From Plectrocnemia conspersa (lineage: Eukaryota > Arthropoda > Insecta > Trichoptera > Polycentropodidae), in contig VTFK01000152.1 of assembly GCA_009617715.1 (NCBI GenBank), positions 1,860,001 through 1,924,000 on the forward strand: a stretch of DNA of 64,000 bases, written 5' to 3'. The notes below the pieces were generated by a model that worked only from the letters and a program-made list of their open reading frames with translations, did not search any database and was not told the origin of the DNA. A program made the translations under genes and the position numbers. This document shows positions 1-11,529 of this stretch, piece after piece. Every line of letters begins with the position of its first letter. The first letter of the stretch is position 1.

Positions 1-1591
1 AAACACTATCTTAATAAATTACAATATACCGTCGACGTACTAACAAGTCACTAATTGCAAAAACTCATTACTGAATTTTACCAATTTTAAAAAAGCCTTT
101 GGAAAATATATTGAATATATTTTCCAAATATTGTCAATATGGTATTAAAATCTTTCATGGCCATATGTATCTTTTAAGATCTAGGTACATGACTCGAAGG
201 AAAACCATTTTGAAAAATATTTAAATATATTTAGAACGTAAAACTTGCTGAGATGTATTATTTTGTAAGAACGATACTTTTTTTAGTTGTTCATTAATAT
301 CATTTGAAGGTATACATTTTTGCTAGTGTAAAATAAATCTAATGAAAAATGTTTCGAACAAATTGTGCTTCAAGCATTAACGGCCTATCAATGGAAGTCT
401 TCCATTTATCTTTGGGAATCTGAAATTAAAACAATGATATTTAAAAAAAATATGCAATTCACAACATTTTAAACGGTAATTATATTGAGTGACTGATGGG
501 TCATAAAGTAATAGATGGCGGCAAGGCAACTTTAGCGCAAATTAATAAAGGCGAGCGGAAATACCCCGGGTCGTAAAACCACCAAGGGACAAAAACACAA
601 TGCGAAACATACCTAGATTCAATAGAGCGAAGAGCCGAGGGTTTATACCTGCCTCGAAAGCATGTTCCCTTATCGATACCGTAACCGTCTTTCACCGCTT
701 CGGAAACTTCAGTTGTAATCTATAACTTTCGGGATTCGGTATTATTGTTAGTCTTAATCGTTGCTTCTCAAATCGATAATAAAAATACAGTTAAAATAAA
801 AAAAAGTGATCGATAGATATATACGTACGTACGCAAAAGTTCATTCAGTGATCGTCGCTGTGTGTCATACATATTCCAACTAAAAAAATTGGCCATACAC
901 GATTTGGCATTTATTTCTAATGCCCAGATTCGTCCACATAGATTTCTACTAGACTTAATAAATCGCGTAAGTACGAATAACATAAAACGAAATCGATTTA
1001 TGTTATTATTTTAGATTCTCAACCGCTGATATCAAATAAGATTTTATATCCTGTTTTTTACATTTTTTTGTCATTTATGTGAAAAGATCTTGTTAATAAC
1101 TAAGTTCGATTCGCGATTTTCTTTCAAAATGTTGGCTATGCAAAACAAAAAGAAATTCTTAAATTTATTTCAATTTTTTTTAGAGAAAAAAGGTTTTACT
1201 TTTTTTTTTTTAATTGTATTATAGTTATGTATATAACGATATTTGAGAACGCAGTGACTGCTATAGTTTTAATTACAACTTCACAAAAATTAAGTTCTTT
1301 ATTTAGCCAGTCTAATCCGCCGCTTATTTCAATATAGGAGCTATTCAAACTCGGTTTACAAAAATTCTAGAAAAAAAGACTAAATAAGTGAAACATGCGT
1401 ATTAACCTATTAACTCTTAAAATATATTTATATACACAATTTTACATACATAAATCGAGTCTTGCGAATTTGTGTATATGTACTTCTATTTTTGTTATAA
1501 TTTTAATACGCTTTTTCAGTAGTTATTGTGTTTATAAAAACCGTTATATTCCATACATGACATTTTATTTCAATTTCTATTATGTAGCAGT
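1..1591. other. AT-rich intergenic DNA with first copy of a duplicated segment
   Basis: I see no gene here. Bases about 470-830 resemble 4277-4930 (shared landmarks: GGCGCAAATT..TAAAGGCGAGCGGAAAT, AGAGCCGAGGGTTTATAC, CTTTCACC), so this is one member of a dispersed direct repeat. Open frames such as 1395-1637 have no recognisable protein character. Confidence 0.6.
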
Positions 1592-1822
1592 CAGTGGTAG
1601 CCAAACTTTTGATCACCACGGTCGATCTGTTTTTTAAATTATTGACGGCGGTCTACTAACGTGTGTGTTCAGTGATCATAAGAAAAATAGTAATTCAAAT
1701 TAAACATAGATAATACCAATACCTATTCAATATCAAGTTTTTTTAATAATATAATAAATCATTGATAATTTTATTCTGGCGGGCTATGAATAGTTACGCG
1801 GTCGACGCTTTGGCTACCCCTG
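1592..1822. mobile_element. Degenerate hAT-like MITE
   Basis: The left end CAGTGGTAGCCAAA is matched in inverted orientation at the right end (CAGGGGTAGCCAAA read on the minus strand), about 230 bp apart. No coding capacity. Flanking 8-mers do not match, so the target duplication has decayed or the borders are slightly off. CAGNGG ends are typical of hAT-type MITEs; the family assignment is inference. Confidence 0.45.
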
Positions 1823-2104
1823 ATATATAGGTTTACCATATTTATGAATTTTTAAAGCGGGACAGCTATAAAAAAAAGGTTATCACGGAAATTTTGTGAA
1901 ATCGGGACGTATTGTAGGCATAATTAAAGATTTTTTGATTTCTTTACCTTTTCAAATAGCGGCCATTTTGAAATATGGGATTCAACTCATACGAATAAAA
2001 TTGCATCATGATTCCCTCTGCATATGTAGTTTTCAAAATATCTATTTAATGATAAAGAAACGTTTTTATTATCTGTAATGTATAATGTACAGCAGAAATT
2101 TAAT

Positions 2105-2141
2105 TAACCGATGTAATAAAATGGTGGCCCTTAAAAGGGCC
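2105..2141 (-). promoter_or_regulatory. H2A mRNA 3'-end signal: stem-loop plus downstream motif
   Basis: On the minus strand the stem-loop GGCCCTTTTAAGGGCC (2126-2141) lies about 28 nt after the H2A stop, followed by ACCA and, 14 nt past the stem, TCGGTTA (2105-2111). The stem-loop is the binding site of SLBP in replication-dependent histone mRNAs. The second motif sits where the U7-pairing histone downstream element is expected. Confidence 0.9.
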
Positions 2142-2169
2142 TTTTGTCAATGAATAGCAGGATGTGAAG

Positions 2170-2771
<602 letters not shown>

Positions 2772-3149
2772 ATGGCGCCCAAAATCAGCGGAAAGGCAGC
2801 GAAGAAGTCCGGCAAGGCTCAGAAGAATATCACCAAAACCGACAAGAAGAAGAACAAAAGGAAGAAGAGGAAGGAAAGTTATGCCATCTACATCTACAAA
2901 GTGCTGAAGCAGGTCCACCCCGACACTGGCATTTCTTCGAAAGCGATGAGCATAATGAACAGCTTCGTCAACGATCTGTTCGAACGCATCGCGGCCGAAT
3001 CGTCTCGCTTGGCTCACTACAACAAGCGTTCCACCATTACCAGCAGGGAGATCCAGACTGCCGTCAGGCTCTTACTCCCGGGAGAATTGGCCAAACACGC
3101 AGTCAGTGAAGGCACCAAGGCTGTCACCAAATACACCAGCTCGAAGTAA
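2772..3149 (+). CDS. H2B: Histone H2B, replication-dependent
   Basis: Intronless 125-residue core histone, partner of H2A. The N-terminal tail is basic ([19 protein letters not shown], then a run of K/R with an inserted Asn, [12 protein letters not shown]), followed by the highly conserved [20 protein letters not shown] and the C-terminal helix ending AVTKYTSSK with its conserved ubiquitinable lysine. Length and ends match insect H2B. The ATG context (gcgtcATGgcg) and family N-terminus fix the start. Divergent from H2A; stem-loop 28 nt after the stop. Confidence 0.98.
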   Translation: MAPKISGKAAKKSGKAQKNITKTDKKKNKRKKRKESYAIYIYKVLKQVHPDTGISSKAMSIMNSFVNDLFERIAAESSRLAHYNKRSTITSREIQTAVRLLLPGELAKHAVSEGTKAVTKYTSSK

Positions 3150-3177
3150 ATCGGCTGCTAACCTCCTTTGACAAAAC

Positions 3178-3214
3178 GGCCCTTTTAAGGGCCACCAATT
3201 TTTTCAATCGGTTA
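3178..3214 (+). promoter_or_regulatory. H2B mRNA 3'-end signal: stem-loop plus downstream motif
   Basis: Stem-loop GGCCCTTTTAAGGGCC at 3178-3193, preceded by TTGACAAAAC and followed by ACCA; TCGGTTA at 3208-3214, exactly 14 nt beyond the stem. Confidence 0.92.
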
Positions 3215-3216
3215 AT

Positions 3217-4276
3217 GAAACGATTTAAATGCATTTTGTTACAGCTATAATCATATTTGCATGTTTATGTAAAAAATTGAGAGATTATTATCACAAGTTT
3301 AGTCGTACTGTTGATTTATCGATTTAATTTTACAGTAATTCAATAAAATACCATTCTCGGCAATTTAGTGTTTTTTAAAATATTTCAAAGAACCGTTTGA
3401 AATTATATTTCCTGGTATTAGTTTGTTGATCTCGTCATGCGTTTGCACACAATAATAATTCAATTTGACGCAGGCGGCTTAGTAAAATATTTAAATAATA
3501 AAATTTATTAATTGTTTCACTTGTATCGATACATATATTGCAATTATTATACTAGGTAGTAGTTTTCAATCTGTGGGACGCAAAAGATTAATATTAAAAT
3601 AATAAATAAAATTACCATGCCTTGATCTATGTACACAGCAATTTTTTTTGCTGGATTACATTTGAAATTTGCTATTCATATTCATAAAAGCCGTCGCAAA
3701 AAAGTCACTAATCTTTAACTTTAAATAGTCCCTTTTTATAGAATAGCTAACTAATTTTTAATTGTTTAATATAATATTGGGAATGCTTTTTAGTCCGGAA
3801 TGATCCATGTCCGAATTAACTATTTAAAATCAAATTTCCTACGAATTATATATACAACACTTTCTTATCAGTTCACTGGTTTAGGTCAATAAATAACTAA
3901 AAGTATAACAAATACTGTCGTTTTTACCTACAATTTTTTTTAACCATTAAAATAAATATTTACAATTTTTAAATTAGTAATGATTATTGTACTATATAGC
4001 TTCATTTATCAGTAAACCATGTATTTTATATTTATTTTCCGAATAAGATAGCGACGCGTGAAGATAAAAAACAGGTGACTTACTAATTAGTCGCTGATGT
4101 TTAAAGGGTTAAATAGATATTGTCAATATCAGGGATAGTCAAGTAAGTAGTTGTCTAGGAGCGGTAAATAATCTTACAGTAAGCAAGTTTTGAAAATAGC
4201 AAAATATTTTTATCATACGTATTTAGTTTACAATATATGATGTCTCATTGAAAAAAATGTCGAAAAATACATTTTC
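3217..4276. other. Intergenic, no feature recognised
   Basis: AT-rich spacer between H2B and the repeat-rich block before H4. I find no coding frame, RNA gene or clear repeat. Confidence 0.5.
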
Positions 4277-4930
4277 AACGGTAATAAAATTGAGTTTTAA
4301 AATAGGTCATAAAATAATAAAACTTTATCGCAAAATTTTCCTACAAACGTTTACCGAAGGCGTCAACTTTGGCGCAAATTGATAAAGGCGAGCGGAAATG
4401 GCCCAGGTCATAAAACCACTTAAGGGACAAATTTTAACAAAAAATACTGTAAGCCATCGGTGGCGGAGAACACAATGGCGATAATTTCAATACTTTTCAA
4501 TTCACAAGAGTAAAGAGCCGAGGGTTTATACGTAGGTAGTTAGAAAGCAGGTACTTTTTTTTCAATACTGTAAACCAGTGGTCTTTAACCTGGTAGTCCG
4601 CGGACCGGTACCGGTCCGCAAGAAATTATATACAAAAAATTGTAATTTAATAGCATTAGAATAAATAAATAATATTCTCTCCAACATTGGTTTTCATTTT
4701 GAGTTGACGCCGGTCCGCGATATATTTTTGATGGGCCGCAGATGTAAAAAGGTTGATGAGCACTGTTGTAAACTATCTTTCACCACTTTGGATACTTAGT
4801 TGCAACTAAAAAGTATTGATGTCTTTTCTTGCATTAAATTATATTATAATAGGCAAGTAGACATGTTCAAATAAAAAAAAGTTATCGACTATATATGTAT
4901 GTATGTATGTATATGTATCAATAAAGGAGT
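4277..4930. repeat. Second copy of duplicated segment, interrupted by a MITE
   Basis: Collinear with about 470-830: same order of landmarks (CGGTAAT..TTGAGT, GGTCATAAA, CTTTGGCGCAAATTGATAAAG, AGAGCCGAGGGTTTATAC, TATCTTTCACC, then a TATATGTATGTATG-type tract). The copies are diverged, and this one is split by the MITE at 4576-4765, whose insertion point is unoccupied in the first copy. Confidence 0.7.
4576..4765. mobile_element. hAT-like MITE with near-perfect 8-bp target duplication
   Basis: Starts CAGTGGTCTTTAACCTGG and ends ..AGGTTGATGAGCACTG; flanked by CTGTAAAC (4568-4575) and TTGTAAAC (4766-4773), 7 of 8 matching. The interior has GC-rich blocks with CGGTCCGCGG-type motifs. A related, reverse-oriented copy starts near 25204. 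The paralogous segment near 690 has the same flanks without the insert. Confidence 0.8.
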
Positions 4931-6007
4931 TTTAAAAAAAAAATTTGATTGTATTTACATTTTAATTTTTTCACAAAAATCAATGCAAGAAAGCGATTAT
5001 TGGGTGTAGCCGAATTAAATATTTTATAATGAAAATATAATTGTACATGATATAGAATTTAATTTTTAATACCAGAGAATTCTTTAGATTGCAATTCTCA
5101 AGCAGATTCTTCACGAAAACTAATTTTACAGCTTGAATTTACGGAAAGTAATTCAGACGATAAATATAATTTATCTGATATAAATGAAAAAAAGAGACGA
5201 TTTTAATGATTTTTATTAAATAGCTTTTTTTATCATAACCAGCCGTGCGAATATGGATACATAAAAAATAATTATTTAGAAATAGATAGCAGTGATGAAT
5301 AATTGAGAACCCAAGTTATAATGTAGTATTTACATGACAGGACAAAAAACGTAATCTAAAATCATATCTTCATATGGAAGATTGCTTCGAGAAATAACAC
5401 AAATATAACCAGACATCAAGTATGAGAATATTTAAGTAATTATAATGTACATACATAAATATATTTAGTGTTTCATTTATAAATATAATAAAAAAACAAA
5501 AAATTCCGTGCAATTAAAAATATGTTGAGAACCATTGGTGTTAACAATAGGGACATAAACTAAATACTATTTACAAGGATGGAGCGAAACATTCTTTCCT
5601 TTGTCATTGCATTCTTGAATGTTTTTTTTCAGGTTGTGGTCCAAACATCTGGTTTCAGGAACCTTCCGTTGCGTCGATGTGCACAAATTTGTGCGTTTCG
5701 TCATTTTAACTTCATACGTAAAAAACCCACGTAAACTGCGTATTTACTGTAACGTATTTACTTAGGGATTTACCTACAGATGTTACTAATATCATATTAA
5801 CTAAAACTAGTTCAAAAAACTAGAAATTCTAAATTCCAGAGGCTCAATACTCGGGTAAAATAAATTCGTTTCAAGATGTATGTTTACATATGTATATACA
5901 ATTTTTTTCTATGGAATTATCTCACATATTATTTATTTGAAATAGTGAAACCACTCGACACCAAATTGCGAATCACGTATCAATATATAAATATATTTAA
6001 TTAATTT
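4931..6007. other. Intergenic, only vague traces of coding
   Basis: A short stretch near 5085-5205 reads like degraded coding sequence (acidic, Ser/Asp-rich, ending at a stop), but I cannot assign it. No other structure found. Confidence 0.35.
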
Positions 6008-7091
6008 TTAACACTTAACGGTCGATTTACGCGGCGATATTCGCAAGACACCCAACCGTCCAATTTCGAACAAATGTAACGTTTCCGTTAGGCTAAACGC
6101 ACGCTGTTATAAAAATGTTACCGAAAAACCCCACCTTATCGGTTTGATTCAGGTAAAGATGGTAATTTTTTTAGAGATATGTTTATATATGTTTCTTGAA
6201 ATTCTTATCTACAAAATTACAAAAAACACAAAATATTCAAAGGTAACCGCATAAAAAAATGAAATGTTGAGCCGAACCTAATATCTAAGTACATATTATT
6301 AACCCGAAGCATTATAACAAAATGATCAGTGATACTCAACTTTTAATTGCGTTAATTTATTTTACAACTTTTTGCATTATTATATTTTGGTTTAGGTTTA
6401 CAATATATTTTTGTAATGCTTATTTATTTCGTACTCCTTCATTTATTGTTACTATTTTCTAAGAAATAAATTACAGTAAATCAACTTCAAAATTTTATAA
6501 TATAAAATATAATGTTTTTTATTTATCATTATCGTGGGCATTTAAATGCAGATTCATCAATCCCAAATGTGATATTTTATAATATTATAATATTTAGACC
6601 TGAAATGATCCCGATCTGTACAAAGTAAATAAACTGTTCTTAACATGTTTTCAATTACTAACACATTGAATACCAGGCATTATTCCTAAAAATAGAGCCG
6701 TGCGGCGGGGATTATTGGCGAAAATTAGGACTTTAATTAATTTGTGTAATTATCCAAGCACATTGGTGTTCGAGTCTTTATTGGATGTGAAGTATACAGT
6801 AAGTGTGCGTTTTTCATTATTTTAACACATTGCGTACCGTGTGGTAAAAATACAAAAAGTGGTAAATATATAATATTAACGCAATAAAATGTTTAGAATC
6901 ACTGATAATTTTTAATTATATTAAACAAACTATATAAAATAATAATACATAAATTATAACAGAAATATAAAATAATAATACATAAACAATAAAATATTGC
7001 ATTTAGCCATAGGCAAACGTTACGTTTGTTTGAAATTGGACAGTTGGGTGTCGTGCAAATATCACTGCGTAATTTGACCGTCAAGTGTTAA
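6008..7091. mobile_element. piggyBac-like TTAA element with about 85-bp terminal inverted repeats
   Basis: The left end TTAACACTTAACGGTC.. (6008) is repeated in inverse at the right end (TTAA at 7088-7091; minus strand TTAACACTTGACGGTC). The arms align for about 85 bp, sharing GACACCCAACYGTCCAATTTC and an AACGTAACGTTT-type stretch. TTAA at both ends fits piggyBac-type insertion. No transposase is visible inside. A second inverted-repeat pair overlaps its right half. Confidence 0.65.
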
Positions 7092-7465
7092 AAATTTGGA
7101 ATTGATTGTATAGGTCACAAAATTAGATATTTTCGGTTTTTATTATAAACAACAGTATTTTATCATCATTTTATTATTATCTTTATTGTATTTATTCAAA
7201 AATATATATATTTGGTTATTCTAAACTAAAAATTATATTTTATTTTATTGGTACGCGATCCACAGTTTGAAGTTTACTGATTTTATCATTGCGAATACAA
7301 AAAAACGATCATCATGAATCTGTTTCTGAAATTTGACGTTAAAACGTTGACTAATTAAAGAGTTACGATGTTTTAAAAAAAATAAGTTTGTATCCTAATT
7401 TTCGCAAATAATCCCCGCCGCACGGCTCCATTTTTAGGAATAATGCCCAGTATTCAATGTGTTAA
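6658..7465. mobile_element. Second TTAA-type inverted-repeat pair interleaved with the first
   Basis: About 75 bp starting CTAACACATTGAATACC (6658) recur inverted, ending at TTAA 7462-7465; both arms contain GAGCCGTGCGGCGGGGATTA. Its left arm lies inside the 6008-7091 pair and its right arm outside, so the pairs are interleaved rather than nested. A third related end, TTAACACATTGCGTACC, occurs at 6822. Confidence 0.6.
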
Positions 7466-8160
7466 ATAAATTAAAAATATATGTACATATGTACATAATA
7501 AGTACATAATAATCTTAATTTTTGCAACTAAATAAATTGGACCGCAATGGTTTCGATAGAAAAAAGATTTACTCCGGTCAAGATTAAGATTAGTAGGAAA
7601 TTTTGTTGCTATTTACATGAAAAGAAATAAATTAATTTAATATTTTAAGATAATTTTATAGAAATTTTTAAATTCAGAGTTGGAAAAATTTCCAACGACT
7701 CCACAGCCCTGGAAATTTACTTAATTTTCGCCATAAGTTATTATCACTAACAGTGAAACTATATTAACAAATCAGTACAATAAATTTAATAACGAAATAG
7801 ATTTAAAAATTACAGATTTGTTTGCTTATAAATTAAATATAATACATACAACGAATTGCACAATAGCAAATATTTTTTGGATATAAAAAATAGAAAGATA
7901 GAGTAACGTGACGCAGGATTTTAATTACTATAAAATAAAGATTTATTAAGCAAAATTTTCTGTCAAATTTCCGCCATTAATGACAATTTCCGGTTTAAAA
8001 TAAACAGTGTAGGTGTACACAACAATATTGTCAATTTAATAATTCGTTTATTTACAATAATGTACAATCAGTTAACTACATATTTACAAAAAATGGAACT
8101 TTTGGGCGATTTAGGCGAATAGAAGACAACACTATTTTGTTAACGGTTTTATTGATCACG
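7466..8160. other. Spacer upstream of H4 with a truncated hAT MITE end
   Basis: AT-rich. Near 7693-7715 there is a right-hand MITE end, CGACTCCACAGCCCTG, matching the family at 43418-43662, but I find no left partner. Nothing else recognised. Confidence 0.45.
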
Positions 8161-8164
8161 GGTA

Positions 8165-8230
8165 GGTGGAGGGGGAACTTTAGTGCGCAGGTATAAATAT
8201 AGGCGAAAAAAAATTTTTGACTCAGAGTTC
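8165..8230 (+). promoter_or_regulatory. H4 core promoter
   Basis: TATAAATATA at 8192-8201, an initiator-like CTCAGAGTTC about 30 bp downstream (8221-8230), and a G-rich element GGTGGAGGGGGAAC (8165-8178) that is the reverse complement of the C-rich element in the H2A/H2B promoter. Together they fix the ATG at 8274 as the first start in the transcript. Confidence 0.75.
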
Positions 8231-8264
8231 CTCTGTTGCTTGCGTCGCACGGTTCTACTTTTGA

Positions 8265-8585
<321 letters not shown>

Positions 8586-8613
8586 ATTTCTAATTACGGA
8601 CTTAGCAAAAAAC

Positions 8614-8650
8614 GGCCCTTTTAAGGGCCACAAATTTATATTTTCGGTTA
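8614..8650 (+). promoter_or_regulatory. H4 mRNA 3'-end signal: stem-loop plus downstream motif
   Basis: Stem-loop GGCCCTTTTAAGGGCC (8614-8629) followed by ACAAA and, 14 nt beyond the stem, TCGGTTA (8644-8650). Confidence 0.92.
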
Positions 8651-9051
8651 TGAATGATTTCGTGTACATTAAAAATTTGTCCAACGCCCCCTTGGAAGTT
8701 ATAAATAAGCTATTGGTTTTCCAACTGAATTGCGGGATAAATTTAATTTGCAATTCTTTATTATAAGAAGAAACGTAATAAATAGGATTTTACTATGTCT
8801 TGATTTGACAAAATTTCCTACATTTTTTAGCTCCCAGCGTCCCATCTTTCAACTACCTTGCACATCAAAAAATGAATGCAATATTTCGTGACTTAAACTC
8901 TAACCAGCATTCTGTATTTTAATCGCATCGACACCCCAAGTGATTTCTACAAATTTTATGGTTGGAGAAAAGTCCTATTGGTAACTAAAAAACTTACTAG
9001 AGCTCTCGCTCCAGGCGCGTGAATCGTAATATGTATATATCGTCTTATCTC
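8651..9051. other. Short spacer between H4 and LINE copy A
   Basis: No gene or repeat recognised; the retrotransposon begins within a few bases of 9052, judging by where recognisable reverse-transcriptase residues start. Confidence 0.5.
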
Positions 9052-10613
9052 GTTACGAGCCCACTGGAAATAGAAGACATCATTTCACACATGAGAGCCA
9101 ATAAAGCACCAGGCCCGGATGAAATAAAACCGAAAGCGCTACAACTCCTACCGGAGAGGGGGTATCTGATTATTTCGATTCTGATAAACTCGTGTCTAAG
9201 ACTCAGACATTTCCCCACAGGCTGGAAGACGGCGACCGTCATATTGATAAGAAAGCCCAACACGGGAGGCACCAAACCGGAAGACTACAGACCCATTAGC
9301 CTACTGTCGACAACTGGAAAAGTGTGCGAAAGAGTCATCGAAAGAAGGCTCAAAGAGGACATTGCTGAGAAAAACATCATTCCAGATGAACAACATGGAT
9401 TCAGGCCGCAGCACTCCTCTGTACACCAGCTGATGAGAGTCGTCGAGTACATCAACTCCGGCTTCTCACTCAAGCTCTCGACGGGGGCGATCTTCCTGGA
9501 CATTGCGAAAGCCTTCGACAGGGTTTGGCATGACGGCTTGCTTCACAAATTAATCAATCAAAATGTCTCTTCTTCTCTTTGCAGGTTACTCTCGTCTTAC
9601 CTGCGGGACAGGAAGTTCAGTGTCAAAACGAGAACACAATATCAGCGATACGGCCAATAGCTGCAGGAGTCCCCAAGGCTCCATACTAGGACCACTCCTG
9701 TATACTTTATACACATCGGACTTACCGAAACCGGTCGACAGGAGGGCCAGAATAGCTGTACGCGGACGACACAGCTATTTTTTTCAATCTAGAAGCCCAC
9801 AGCTCATAGTGGAGAGGCTCCAGAACTACATCGACGAGCTGGAAGCATGGTTCAGCAAATGGAGGATCACCGTGAACCCAAAGAAGAGTGCTGCGGTTTT
9901 ATTTTCCAAAAACGCATCCAAAAAGACGCCGGGCAATGTGACAATGTGCGGCACGGCCGTTCCCTGGACCGACGAGACTAGGTATCTCGGGCTCACGTTA
10001 GACAAACGACTGCGCTGGAAACCGCATATAGAAAACATCAGGAGCAAAACTTTGGCGGGGGTCTCCGCCCTCCAACCTCTGGTAGGAAGGAGGTCGAGGC
10101 TCTCACTGAAGAACAAGCTCCTGATATACAAAATGATCATCCGGCCCGTGATGACTTACGCTGCTCCGGTCTGGGGATACGCTCGGAGCTGCTACTTGAA
10201 AAGGCTCCAGATAGTCCAAAACAGAGTCCTCAGACAGGCCACCGACGCGCCCTGGTTTGTGAGAAACTCCGACATCCACAAAGACACGGACATGGAACAA
10301 ATCATGGAGTATATACAGAAACTGTCGGAATTTTTTTTTAAGTCACTGCCACAAAACCCCAACAGCACTATCAACAACCTCTGTAGATCGGGGGACCCTT
10401 ACGGAAATCCACATCCGCTGGACATCTTAAAATTTAAAACATAAACCTCTATTCGCATGAATAGTGTTATTCTATAGCGCTGTGCGCGGCTGGGGCCATC
10501 ATTGTTCGTTATTAATTAATCATTACTTTTGACACATTAACAACATAAATTCCGACAGGGAGATAGAGCACAAATGCAGGGACTCCCACAACACAAAAAC
10601 TTTGACTTTGACT
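9052..10613 (+). pseudogene. 5'-truncated Jockey-like non-LTR retrotransposon, copy A
   Basis: Encodes most of a reverse-transcriptase ORF2 but starts within the RT domain. RT motifs read in order: NKAPGPDEIKPKAL, EDYRPISLLSTTGKV, HGFRPQHSS, FLDIAKAFDRVWHDGL, then, after a frameshift, PQGSILGPLLYTLYTSDL, and further on RITVNPKKSAAVLF and TRYLGLTLDKRLRWKPHI. It is dead: one C is missing from the run before the PQGS motif (copy B keeps five), and a 2-base loss destroys the reading frame of the catalytic YADD. The 3' part is non-coding and ends in a short CTTTGA-type tail (about 10600-10613). Copies B and C on the other strand are relatives. Family name Jockey-like is from motif style only. Confidence 0.85.
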
Positions 10614-10619
10614 TGCCCT

Positions 10620-11320
10620 ATACAGAAATATCTTTTTTATGCACGCACAGGCAGCAACATTCCATCATTATAGGGTCTAGTATGTCTGCATTGAAGTCAC
10701 GAAAGAGATTAATTAACTACAAGAAATTTGGCCTTGAATGTATTATGTTTCTTCCCCACTCCATTCGTAATTTAATGGCAAAATTGCAAGAAAGTGAAAA
10801 AATATATAAAAACAACTATTCTCTACTTATAAAATAAGTAGAGAATATTTGGAGCAGTGGACTTTGTTTTGTAAAGAATTAGAAATATTTGAATGGGCGA
10901 GTCTAACCAAAATGCATAGGTAGGAAGAAATTCAAAGTGCAATGGATGTATTGATTGAAAAGAGAATTATTAATTGTAATCAAGATATAGAAGTATTTAA
11001 TGAGTATTCACTTATTTATAATTATATTACACAGCAAAAAGTGACAATGAAACACTGGGAAGGTTTTAACAGAAAGTCGTTGGGTGGAATTATATTTAAA
11101 AACTCACGTCAATAATTTGAATCCTACGAATATTCGTGTAATTATTGAATATATCTGCCTGACAATAATGCACCCGTTGAAAGTCTCTTTTCTTGTGAAT
11201 AAGTTATGGACGAGTGAAGAAACACAGCTCCAATTCGCAGTTCTTAAATTGATGTTAATTATAAAATTTAATTTTAAGAAATCCTGTCAAGAATTTTATA
11301 CTTATTTTAAATCATAATCA
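10620..11320 (+). pseudogene. Decayed hAT-type transposase remnant
   Basis: Between the two LINE blocks lie broken plus-strand frames. The last one (11084-11317) ends with features of the hAT C-terminal dimerisation region: VNKLWTSEETQLQFAVLK, then LMLIIKFNFKKSCQEFYTYF and a stop. Several stops and frame changes separate it from upstream fragments near 10640-11050. No terminal repeats were identified. An alternative is another transposase class; hAT is the best fit to the C-terminal pattern. Confidence 0.5.
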
Positions 11321-11529
11321 AATGTTCATAAAAACAAATTTGTTCTTCAGAAAAAATATCAGACAATATTTTTTTTTAATGTTTGTTTATATTTTTTTTA
11401 TTAAATAAAAACTATAATAACTTGTAACATTAAGGTAAGTGAAACAATTTTGAAAAGTATTTACAGATTTTATTTTAAATAAATAACATACGTGTTTTTT
11501 CTTTTTACACCTTTATCTGTGTGTAACTT

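Noticed and set aside
10574..10837. 87-codon plus-strand frame
   Set aside because: It starts in the LINE copy A 3' tail and runs into unrelated sequence, so it is a chance join.
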